Source of the DNA: Bacillota bacterium
Lineage (GTDB): Bacteria > Bacillota > Dethiobacteria > DTU022 > JAAZDR01
Length of the DNA stretch: 6,169 nt
Direction of reading: 5' to 3'
Assembly: GCA_012512705.1 (NCBI GenBank)
Contig: JAAZDR010000273.1
Coordinates: forward strand, 1-6,169
The translations under genes were made by a program, and so were the position numbers. The notes beneath the pieces were generated by a model. That model had not been told where the DNA came from. It made no database searches and worked only from the letters and a program-made list of their open reading frames with translations. Shown here one piece after another: positions 1-5,956 of the stretch (positions within the stretch are counted from its first letter, which is position 1; each line of letters opens with the position of its first letter).

Positions 1-452
1 ATATTAAGAAGGTCTACAACTTGTTGGTTGGTGATCGTACGGCAGAGGATATCAAAATTGAGATCGGCACTGCCTTTGAGACCGATGAAGAACGGGAAAT
101 GGAGATTCGTGGTCGAGATCTTGTTAGAGGCCTGCCGAAAACGCTGACGATCAATTCTAAGGAGATTCGCGAAGCGCTTGCTGATCCCGTGGCTTCAATT
201 ATGGATGCAATTAAAGTGACTCTGGAAAAAACGCCACCTGAATTAGCCGCTGATATTATGAATAAAGGGATAGTAATGAGCGGGGGCGGCGCTTTGTTGA
301 ACGGTTTGGACAAATTAGTGTCACAGGAGACAGGTATGCCTGTTTATCTGGCAGAAGATCCCCTAGACTGTGTAGTTTTGGGTGTAGGCAAGACCCTTTC
401 CGAATTGGAGCTATTACGGCGCGTAGCTGTTGTTCCCCAAAAAATGTTTTAG
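1..452 (+). CDS. mreB: MreB, rod-shape-determining actin homologue (3' part)
   Basis: C-terminal part of MreB, the bacterial actin that forms short membrane-bound filaments on the cytoplasmic face and directs the side-wall peptidoglycan machinery. The frame is open from the window edge: the first complete codon is at position 3 and reads [18 protein letters not shown], so the ATG-like codons inside are not the start. About 149 residues are visible, and roughly the first 190 of a usual protein near 340 residues lie upstream. Family signatures are the RTAE(D/E)IK-I-IG segment, the PPELAADI stretch and the glycine-rich nucleotide-binding segment [13 protein letters not shown], followed by the C-terminal [13 protein letters not shown] block. 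It ends in TAG, 3 nt before mreC and in the same frame as mreC. The family call follows from these motifs; paralogues such as Mbl are possible, but the mreCD neighbours favour MreB. Confidence 0.96.
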   Translation, partial: IKKVYNLLVGDRTAEDIKIEIGTAFETDEEREMEIRGRDLVRGLPKTLTINSKEIREALADPVASIMDAIKVTLEKTPPELAADIMNKGIVMSGGGALLNGLDKLVSQETGMPVYLAEDPLDCVVLGVGKTLSELELLRRVAVVPQKMF

Positions 453-455
453 GGT

Positions 456-1379
456 GTGGAGCTTTTGTCTGCAAATGGCCGCAAGACACTTATTATATTG
501 GCGATTGTGGCGATCGTTCTGCTTGTTAGTATCAGTATAACCGAAGATGACCGCTACAAGATTACCCCTTTAGAGGATGCTGTGCTTGTTGTTTTTTCCC
601 CTCTGCAGGATATTTTTATGCGAATGGGTAAGACAGTAAGTACTTTTTTTTACACAGTTACCAATTACGAGGAGATTCTAGAAGAGAATAACCGCTTAAA
701 GGAAGAGCTTGCAGAAAGGCAAAAGCACTCCAGCCAGCTTTTAGAGCTGCAGAAAGAGAACTACCGTCTGCGCCAGCTGCTGGGGTTTAAATCAAAAACA
801 TCCTTTGATCTATTACCGGCAGAGGTAATCGCTCGCGATCCCAGCAATTGGTTTGAAGTGATCACTGTAAACAAGGGATATAACGATGGGGTAGAAAAAG
901 ATATGCCGGTTGTTACCAGCAGCGGGCTGCTGGGGAAAGTATCCACGGTATCACGTAATTCATCACAGGTTATGCTGCTAACGGACCCGCGAATCGCTGT
1001 TAGTGCTCTTGTTCAAAGATCTCGCGAACCTGGTGTGGTTGGCATTGTGGAAGGCTATCCTGAGGAACCTGGCTACCTTCAGATGCGCAACATTCCTCCT
1101 GAGGGCAACATTCTTCCTGGAGACACGATCATCTCCTCTGGTTTGGGAGGGGTCTACCCTAAAGGTCTGGTCATCGGTTATGTAATAGAGGTGGGAGAGG
1201 ATGAGTATGGTCTTTTGCAGTATGCTAAACTCAAAACGGCGGCGAATTTCAATCGCCTAGAGGAGGTTTTTCTTATTCGCAGTGTAGAGAAAGAGATCCC
1301 ACCTGGGGAAGATTTAGCTTCTACAGGGGAAGACGAAGAGGAAAAAGATGATCAGCTAGAGGATGGCGGTGAATCGTGA
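456..1379 (+). CDS. mreC: MreC, rod-shape-determining membrane protein
   Basis: MreC is a bitopic inner-membrane scaffold that links MreB to PBP2/RodA and is thought to activate PBP2. The 307 residues show a short cytoplasmic N-terminus, one membrane segment at about 11-28, a heptad-rich coiled coil at about 70-108 (NNRLKEELAERQ) and the extracytoplasmic beta-barrel domains. These carry the family motifs ARDPSNWF (126-133), NKGYNDGV (139-146) and SSGLGGVYPKGLVIG (227-241). The tail after residue 284 is strongly acidic: 12 Asp/Glu in the last 23 residues. The GTG start at 456 follows mreB by 3 nt with a weak AGGG just upstream; a TTG at 465 is an alternative. The weak site suggests translational coupling to mreB. 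The end overlaps mreD by 4 nt. Confidence 0.95.
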   Translation: MELLSANGRKTLIILAIVAIVLLVSISITEDDRYKITPLEDAVLVVFSPLQDIFMRMGKTVSTFFYTVTNYEEILEENNRLKEELAERQKHSSQLLELQKENYRLRQLLGFKSKTSFDLLPAEVIARDPSNWFEVITVNKGYNDGVEKDMPVVTSSGLLGKVSTVSRNSSQVMLLTDPRIAVSALVQRSREPGVVGIVEGYPEEPGYLQMRNIPPEGNILPGDTIISSGLGGVYPKGLVIGYVIEVGEDEYGLLQYAKLKTAANFNRLEEVFLIRSVEKEIPPGEDLASTGEDEEEKDDQLEDGGES

Positions 1380-1885
1380 TTATTATACTTTTAGTATTAT
1401 TTGTTTTTTCCCTGTTTATTGAGGGTTCCTTCTTGTTCCCTCTTTTGCCGTCAGCAGTGATCCCTGATTTTCTCCTTATCTCCACGGTTTGCATCGCCTT
1501 TCTCTGGGATGAAAAAAAAGGCGCCTTGCTGGGTTTTGCTGTGGGGTTGATTCAGGATATCCTTTTTAGTCCGGCCATTGGCTATTTTGCTCTTACAAAA
1601 ATGCTGATAGGCTATCTGGCGGGCCTGATGGGAAAGGCGATCTATCGGGAGCAGATCATTGCCCCGGTTTTTTTGACTTTTATGTTTACCTTTTTTCACG
1701 AAGGGGCACTTTATTTTTTGGTAGAGCGCTTTATTGGTGTCGGCTTTTCCCTGAGATGGATCGTACGCCTGCTCTTCATCCCCAAAGCATTTATCCACCT
1801 TGTTTTTGCCTTGCTGCTTTACCCCCTTTTTTACCGTGCAGAACAGAAAAAGATAGCATCGGGAAGCCATCACATCAGCAGCTAG
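1376..1885 (+). CDS. mreD: MreD, rod-shape-determining membrane protein
   Basis: MreD is a small polytopic inner-membrane protein of the elongasome that partners MreC. The 169 residues are almost entirely hydrophobic, with about five to six membrane segments and a short basic/polar C-terminus (AEQKK). Family marks are the PDFLLI segment after the first membrane span (30-35) and the small-residue pattern G49-G53-G57-L58 leading to D61 (GLIQDIL), followed by GYFALTKMLIGYLAG. The GTG start overlaps the mreC stop as GTGA, with AGAGG and GGCGGTGA upstream, so translation is probably coupled to mreC. Length is normal for the Firmicute family. MreD proteins diverge strongly in sequence, so the call rests on motif, topology and position together. 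Confidence 0.92.
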   Translation: MIIILLVLFVFSLFIEGSFLFPLLPSAVIPDFLLISTVCIAFLWDEKKGALLGFAVGLIQDILFSPAIGYFALTKMLIGYLAGLMGKAIYREQIIAPVFLTFMFTFFHEGALYFLVERFIGVGFSLRWIVRLLFIPKAFIHLVFALLLYPLFYRAEQKKIASGSHHISS

Positions 1886-1904
1886 TCTATAAGCTGCTTT
1901 ATTT
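1877..1904 (+). terminator. weak hairpin with T-rich tail at the mreD stop
   Basis: The perfect 7-bp inverted repeat AGCAGCT (1877-1883) and AGCTGCT (1892-1898) has an 8-nt loop and is followed by TTATTT. It overlaps the mreD stop codon and precedes a gap of about 55 nt. The stem is short and the T tract interrupted, so I read it as at most a partial terminator or attenuator that could lower expression of mrdA-rodA relative to mreBCD. It may also be chance. Confidence 0.3.
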
Positions 1905-1925
1905 CACTATTTAAGAGAGGAAACC

Positions 1926-1932
1926 AAGGAGG
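1926..1932 (+). promoter_or_regulatory. ribosome binding site of mrdA
   Basis: AAGGAGG, a full match to the anti-Shine-Dalgarno complement, lies 8 nt before the GTG at 1941. It fixes that GTG as the start of PBP2. It is the strongest ribosome binding site in the window, suggesting independent and efficient translation of PBP2 after the mreD gap. Confidence 0.85.
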
Positions 1933-1940
1933 GGAAGAAA

Positions 1941-3797
1941 GTGGATAAGCAAACATTAAAAAGGCTGCGGTTCATGCTCCTATTTATTATTACCGTCTTC
2001 GTAGTCCTTTCTTCCCGCCTCGCTTATATGCAGGTTATCCAATATGAGGAGTATCTGCGCCGTGCGGAAGAGAACATATTCCGCAAACTTCCGATAACCG
2101 CTCCTCGGGGGAGTATCTATGATCGAGATGGTGTTGAACTGGTTACGAATCGTCCTGGCTTTAGCGTCTCGCTCCTCGATCTCGGCAACGGGTATGATGC
2201 AGAAACGATCGCCTACCTTAGCAAACTTCTGGAAATTACTGAAGAGGAGATTTGGGACAAAATTTACGAGCAGCGCTATCGACGTTACCTGCCGGTTCGC
2301 TTAAAAAATGATGTTTCTTTTGATATCATCGCCAAGATCTCTGAACGACGTACAGATTTGGTCGGTGTGCTGATCGAGGCACAGCCTATACGTTATTATG
2401 TTAACGATCACTTAGCTGCTCATGTTTTGGGGCGAATGGGAGAAACAGATGAGCTGAGTAGCGAGATTCTTAAGGAATGGGCAGAAAAGGGTTATGAATA
2501 CCGTCCTGGCGATGTTATCGGTCTAGCGGGGCTGGAGATGGTTTGGGAGCCTTACCTGCGGGGAGCAAACGGAGAACAGCGTGTAGAGATTAACTCTATT
2601 GGCCAGGCGATCGGTTATTATGAGAAGCTCGATCCTGTGCCAGGCAGCGATCTTTGCCTCACTGTTGATTTTGAACTGCAGCGGGAAACCGAGCGAGTTC
2701 TTGCTGATATTGTTGCTGGTCTTCAGGAAGAGGGCAATGAATATGCGAAGAAAGCTGTCGCTGTTGCTCTCGACCCCCGCAGCGGCGCTATCCGTGCTAT
2801 GGCCAGCTATCCTGCCTATAACCCTAATACTTTTAGCCGCGATTTTACAGAGCTGAGCCAGGATCCGGCAAGACCGCTAATTAATAACGCGATCGCTGAA
2901 TATTATCCTGTAGGTTCGACTTTTAAGATGCTTACCGGGATTGCTGCCCTGGAAGAAGGGAAACTGCGGCCGGGAGAGAGGATCCTTGATCGAGGTTCTC
3001 TCACCCGTTTTAACAAGACGGTGAGAAATTACGGCAGCAGGGCGTTTGGTTATATTGATATTGTGCGCGCATTTCAAGTTTCAAGTAATGTTTTTTTTGC
3101 TGAGCTTGGTGCGCGTCTAGGAATCGATGCTCTCGCTGAATACGGAAGGCTTTTCGGGTTTGGTTCTACAACCGGGCTGCAGGATATACGGGGTGAACGG
3201 GCAGGACATGTGGCCAGCCGTGAAACAAAGGCGAAATTTCATGATGACCCGTGGTACCCTTCAGAAACCTTGGATGCGGCAATTGGACAGGGTTTTCATA
3301 ATATAACACCGCTGCAGCTTGCCAATTATGTAGCAATGATTGCTAATGAAGGTATACATTACCGACCGTACCTTGTAGAAGAAGTGTATGATTATAAAGG
3401 TGGTCTTGTCTTTAAAGCTGAACCGGAAATATTAAATGAAGTAGAGATCTCTCCCCAGACCTGGGCACTGATTAAAGAAGGGATGGCGCAGGTTATGAGG
3501 CCGGGTGGAACAGCCTGGTATCCGTTTCGCGATTTTCCTGTTGCTGTGGCCGGCAAGACCGGTTCAGCCCAGGTAGTCGCGCTTGGTGGTGTGAATATCC
3601 CTCCTCATAGCTTATTTGTCGGCTTTGCCCCCCTGGAAGAACCAGAGATCGCTCTCGCTGTCTTAATCGAACATGGCGGGATCGGTGCCGATGCCGCTGT
3701 TCCTGCGGCACACGGTATATTATCCGCCTACTTTGGTGTTGAAAACTCTACTTCCACGTCTCCTGGTGCCGATATTGAACAGGAAACTGGGGATTAG
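1941..3797 (+). CDS. mrdA: Penicillin-binding protein 2 (elongasome transpeptidase)
   Basis: Class B PBP that cross-links peptidoglycan during side-wall growth, working with RodA. The 618 residues show a basic cytoplasmic N-terminus, one membrane anchor at about 9-29, the pedestal domain starting with PRGSIYDRDG (55-64) and GLAGLE (194-199), and a C-terminal transpeptidase domain. The three penicillin-binding motifs are all present: STFK with catalytic Ser326 and Lys329, SSN at 381-383 and KTGSA from 539. The length is close to E. coli PBP2 (633) and shorter than B. subtilis PbpA/PbpH, which exceed 700 residues. Position between mreD and rodA supports the elongation rather than division (FtsI) paralogue. 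There are no PASTA repeats at the C-terminus, as expected for PBP2 rather than PBP2x/SpoVD-type proteins. The last residues (601-618) are a polar, low-complexity tail. Confidence 0.95.
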   Translation: MDKQTLKRLRFMLLFIITVFVVLSSRLAYMQVIQYEEYLRRAEENIFRKLPITAPRGSIYDRDGVELVTNRPGFSVSLLDLGNGYDAETIAYLSKLLEITEEEIWDKIYEQRYRRYLPVRLKNDVSFDIIAKISERRTDLVGVLIEAQPIRYYVNDHLAAHVLGRMGETDELSSEILKEWAEKGYEYRPGDVIGLAGLEMVWEPYLRGANGEQRVEINSIGQAIGYYEKLDPVPGSDLCLTVDFELQRETERVLADIVAGLQEEGNEYAKKAVAVALDPRSGAIRAMASYPAYNPNTFSRDFTELSQDPARPLINNAIAEYYPVGSTFKMLTGIAALEEGKLRPGERILDRGSLTRFNKTVRNYGSRAFGYIDIVRAFQVSSNVFFAELGARLGIDALAEYGRLFGFGSTTGLQDIRGERAGHVASRETKAKFHDDPWYPSETLDAAIGQGFHNITPLQLANYVAMIANEGIHYRPYLVEEVYDYKGGLVFKAEPEILNEVEISPQTWALIKEGMAQVMRPGGTAWYPFRDFPVAVAGKTGSAQVVALGGVNIPPHSLFVGFAPLEEPEIALAVLIEHGGIGADAAVPAAHGILSAYFGVENSTSTSPGADIEQETGD

Positions 3798-3853
3798 GAA
3801 GTTTTTGATTAAAAATAAGTTAAGTAAGAATATGCTTTTGTTGGAGGAAACCT

Positions 3854-4951
3854 ATGCTTGACCGCCGGCTGTTAAAAAATTTTGACCTTTCTCTTTTTTT
3901 GCTGACCGTAGCGATTTGTGCCTATGGGATGGTTATTCTAAATAGCGCGACACTATCGTTGGAGTTTCCCCCTCTTTATTTTGTCAAGAGGCAGGCACTC
4001 TGGATTGGTCTTGGTTTAGTAATAATGTTTTTTATCTGCCTCATAGACTATATTAACCTGGCAAATTGGAGCCGCTACCTCTACTTTTTTAATATCGGGC
4101 TGCTGCTCCTTGTCCCCTTCATCGGGGTGGAACGTTACGGGGCACAGCGCTGGATTCCCTTGGGCTTTTTTGATCTGCAGCCCTCGGAAATCGCGAAGCT
4201 GGTAATAATTATATCACTCGGCCGGTTGCTGGCTGAGCGGGAGGATTTTGAGCATTTTGCTGATCTCTTTCCGACATTTATCCATGTTGCTCTACCGATG
4301 GGTTTGATTATCTATCAGCCGGATTTGGGGACATCATTGGTGTTTCTTGTGATCATGTTTGGAATGCTGTTTATGGCCGGGGCACAGATCCGCCATCTTG
4401 CTGCGATTGCTGCTGTAGGGGTGGCCTCGCTGCCGCTGTTGTTCCCCCTGTTGGAGGATTACCAGAAAGCTCGCCTGCTCGTGTTCATCAATCCTGACAT
4501 CGACCCTCTTGGGGTAGGCTACCAGATCTTACAGTCAAAAATTGCTATCGGTTCCGGGGGGATAGCCGGTAAAGGACTTTTCGCCGGGAGCCAGGCACAG
4601 AGGCAGTTTTTGCCGGAACAACAAACGGACTTTATTTTTTCCGTTCTCGGTGAAGAATTGGGATTAATTGGTGCTCTTTTGCTCTTTCTCCTTTTTGCTC
4701 TTTTAATCTACCGTATCTTAAGGATTGCCTCTATTGCTAAAGATCGTTTTGGTTTCCTGATCTGCTGCGGAGTAGCGGTGATGTTTACCTTCCAGATTGT
4801 GGTCAATATCGGCATGACAGTTGGCATTATGCCGGTTACCGGGCTTCCGCTCCCTTTTATAAGCTATGGAGGCAGTTCGATGCTCCTTAACCTGATGGCT
4901 GTCGGTCTAGTGTTAAATGTAGGGATGCGGCGCCATAAAATCCAGTTTTAG
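3854..4951 (+). CDS. rodA: RodA, SEDS peptidoglycan glycosyltransferase
   Basis: RodA polymerises lipid II into glycan strands in the inner membrane and forms a complex with PBP2, encoded just upstream. The 365 residues are highly hydrophobic, with about ten membrane segments. SEDS signatures are LQPSEIAKL (108-116), QPDLGTS (155-161), FINPDIDPLGVGYQ (211-224), and QTDFIFSVLGEELGLIG. Its Asp259 aligns with the catalytic aspartate known from E. coli and Thermus RodA. The C-terminal NIGMTVGIMPVTGLPLPFISYGGSS block starts at residue 318. The ATG start is set by GGAGG (3843-3847) with 6-nt spacing. The first residues and the lack of extra termini resemble RodA more than FtsW, and the mrdA neighbour supports this; SpoVE/FtsW is the less likely alternative. 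The gap to mrdA is 56 nt and contains no min genes. Confidence 0.95.
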   Translation: MLDRRLLKNFDLSLFLLTVAICAYGMVILNSATLSLEFPPLYFVKRQALWIGLGLVIMFFICLIDYINLANWSRYLYFFNIGLLLLVPFIGVERYGAQRWIPLGFFDLQPSEIAKLVIIISLGRLLAEREDFEHFADLFPTFIHVALPMGLIIYQPDLGTSLVFLVIMFGMLFMAGAQIRHLAAIAAVGVASLPLLFPLLEDYQKARLLVFINPDIDPLGVGYQILQSKIAIGSGGIAGKGLFAGSQAQRQFLPEQQTDFIFSVLGEELGLIGALLLFLLFALLIYRILRIASIAKDRFGFLICCGVAVMFTFQIVVNIGMTVGIMPVTGLPLPFISYGGSSMLLNLMAVGLVLNVGMRRHKIQF

Positions 4952-4998
4952 AGAGATTAGAGATAATCTAACCGATAGTGCTTTAAGAACGATTTATT

Positions 4999-5060
4999 AA
5001 ATGTGCCTAAATAGCGGCAGGGTTAAAAAACTTGCTCGCGATCTTTAGGCATATTTTTTT
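4999..5060 (+). terminator. long hairpin with T tract after rodA, probable intrinsic terminator
   Basis: The arms 4999-5011 (AAATGTGCCTAAA) and 5044-5056 (TTTAGGCATATTT) form a 13-bp stem with one G-T pair. Inside it, 5014-5021 (GCGGCAGG) can pair with 5031-5039 (one bulged T, one G-T pair), leaving a 9-nt loop. The structure runs directly into seven T residues (5054-5060). It lies 47 nt after the rodA stop, a suitable place to end the rod-shape transcript. The outer stem is AT-rich and part of the T tract is in the stem, so termination may be incomplete. Confidence 0.6.
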
Positions 5061-5079
5061 GCCGCCTGAAATATACATT
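5048..5079 (+). promoter_or_regulatory. candidate sigma-E (mother-cell) promoter for spoIVFA
   Basis: GGCATATT (5048-5055) fits the B. subtilis sigma-E -35 pattern GKMATATT at all eight positions, and TATACATT (5072-5079) fits the -10 pattern CATAMAMT at six of eight. The spacer is 16 nt, slightly longer than the usual 14 or so. A start near 5086 would leave a leader of about 40 nt before spoIVFA. The spoIVF operon of B. subtilis is under sigma-E control, so the match is biologically coherent. The -35 box lies in the descending arm of the rodA terminator. Chance matching in AT-rich DNA cannot be excluded. Confidence 0.4.
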
Positions 5080-5113
5080 AGCTAGGACAACCTTGTTTAA
5101 AGATTTATTTGTC

Positions 5114-5121
5114 AGGGGTGG
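5114..5121 (+). promoter_or_regulatory. ribosome binding site deciding the TTG start of spoIVFA
   Basis: AGGGGTGG ends 6 nt before the TTG at 5128. The frame upstream is closed by TAA at 5098-5100, and no ATG or GTG lies between that stop and 5128, so TTG is the only conventional start consistent with the site. Confidence 0.65.
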
Positions 5122-5127
5122 ATTTTT

Positions 5128-5934
5128 TTGGGGAGAAGATACAAACGCTCTGTCCCCGCTGCCCGCATACGGCAGCGCTTGGAGGAGAGACTGCAAAAAA
5201 AATATGGTGAACATTTCTATGATGAACTTGAGGATAAAAAAGCCAGTAGAGAGTATAAGGAATATTTTCCGGTGGCCCAACTTCGCTGGATGCATGAGAA
5301 CTTGCTCCTGAAAACAACAGTAGCCATGGGTATTATTTTTCTTATTAGCGTTTATGTTTACTTTGACCTTCCTTTTGCCGACAAATTGTCCGGCCATCTC
5401 TATTATTTAACGACCTGGCAGATGGATCTGCATTATCTTAATGAAGAAGCAGTTCCCGCTTTTAAGCGGCTTTGGGAGGGAAACCACCTTGATTCGATAA
5501 TCCCAACCGATTATAAACAGGTAAAAGATGGGCAGGATCAAGCAGTTGAAAACAAGCTGTCCTATCCTCTGGCGGGGGAGGTAATCAGTGCTTTTGGTTT
5601 GCGCAAGAATGAGGCGACCAATTTGAATGAGATGCACTACGGAGTCGATATTGCCGCCGCTCCGGGGGAGTCGGTGAGGGCAGTAATGGATGGGGTCGTT
5701 GAGCAGATAGATACGCAATCTGCAAAAGCGAGTATTATTACTATAAAACACCCTCAAGGGTTGGAGACGGTATATGCGCGGCTGGGCAAACCCATTGTTG
5801 AAGTGGGGCAGGCTGTGAACATCGGTCAGCAGATCGGTTTAACTGGAGATACCGGTCACCTCCATTTTGAGCTGCGCGTGGAGGGAAAGCCTGTTGATCC
5901 GGCTAAATATTTTGAGCCGCTAAAAGGAAACTAG
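5128..5934 (+). CDS. spoIVFA: SpoIVFA-like stage IV sporulation protein, M23/LytM domain
   Basis: Probable SpoIVFA, which in B. subtilis tethers and stabilises the SpoIVFB protease with BofA in the outer forespore membrane and is removed to trigger pro-sigma-K cleavage. Its 268 residues (B. subtilis 264) comprise a basic, charged cytoplasmic part (1-60), one membrane segment at about 62-80, a linker, and a C-terminal M23 domain from about 145. In that domain HYGVD supplies H170 and D174, and GHLHFEL supplies H244 and H246. The usual YxH motif before the end of the domain reads Y216-A217-R218, so one catalytic His is replaced, and the loop before HLH is short. A regulatory rather than wall-cleaving role is therefore likely. 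The call rests on architecture, length and the SpoIVFB-like gene 22 nt downstream. A generic M23 endopeptidase is the alternative. The start is TTG. Confidence 0.8.
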   Translation: MGRRYKRSVPAARIRQRLEERLQKKYGEHFYDELEDKKASREYKEYFPVAQLRWMHENLLLKTTVAMGIIFLISVYVYFDLPFADKLSGHLYYLTTWQMDLHYLNEEAVPAFKRLWEGNHLDSIIPTDYKQVKDGQDQAVENKLSYPLAGEVISAFGLRKNEATNLNEMHYGVDIAAAPGESVRAVMDGVVEQIDTQSAKASIITIKHPQGLETVYARLGKPIVEVGQAVNIGQQIGLTGDTGHLHFELRVEGKPVDPAKYFEPLKGN

Positions 5935-5943
5935 CTCTCAAAC

Positions 5944-5950
5944 GGGGAGG
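5944..5950 (+). promoter_or_regulatory. ribosome binding site of spoIVFB
   Basis: GGGGAGG lies 6 nt before the ATG at 5957. This strong site supports that ATG as a real start even though the frame is soon closed by TAG. Confidence 0.7.
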
Positions 5951-5956
5951 CATTAA

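Noticed and set aside
1451..1873. Minus-strand 140-codon open frame opposite mreD
   Set aside because: Its Lys/Gln-rich composition is what the complement of a hydrophobic membrane protein gives; there is no ribosome binding site or domain signature.
2889..2896. GCGATCGC palindrome resembling the cyanobacterial HIP1 element
   Set aside because: I noticed only this single octamer copy, and gene content indicates a Firmicute.
3798..3853. Vegetative promoter in the mrdA-rodA gap (TTGATT followed by AT-rich sequence)
   Set aside because: TTGATT at 3805-3810 has no good TATAAT-like partner at 16-18 nt; the gap is simply AT-rich with the rodA ribosome binding site at its end.
3673..3861. Small 62-codon open frame overlapping the end of mrdA and start of rodA
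   Set aside because: It lies mostly inside mrdA in another frame, lacks family features, and the spacing and ribosome binding site belong to rodA.
5023..5397. Minus-strand 124-codon open frame across the rodA-spoIVFA gap
   Set aside because: It is antisense to spoIVFA, has no recognisable motif, and would run through the terminator and promoter region. It is explained by the complement of a coding frame.
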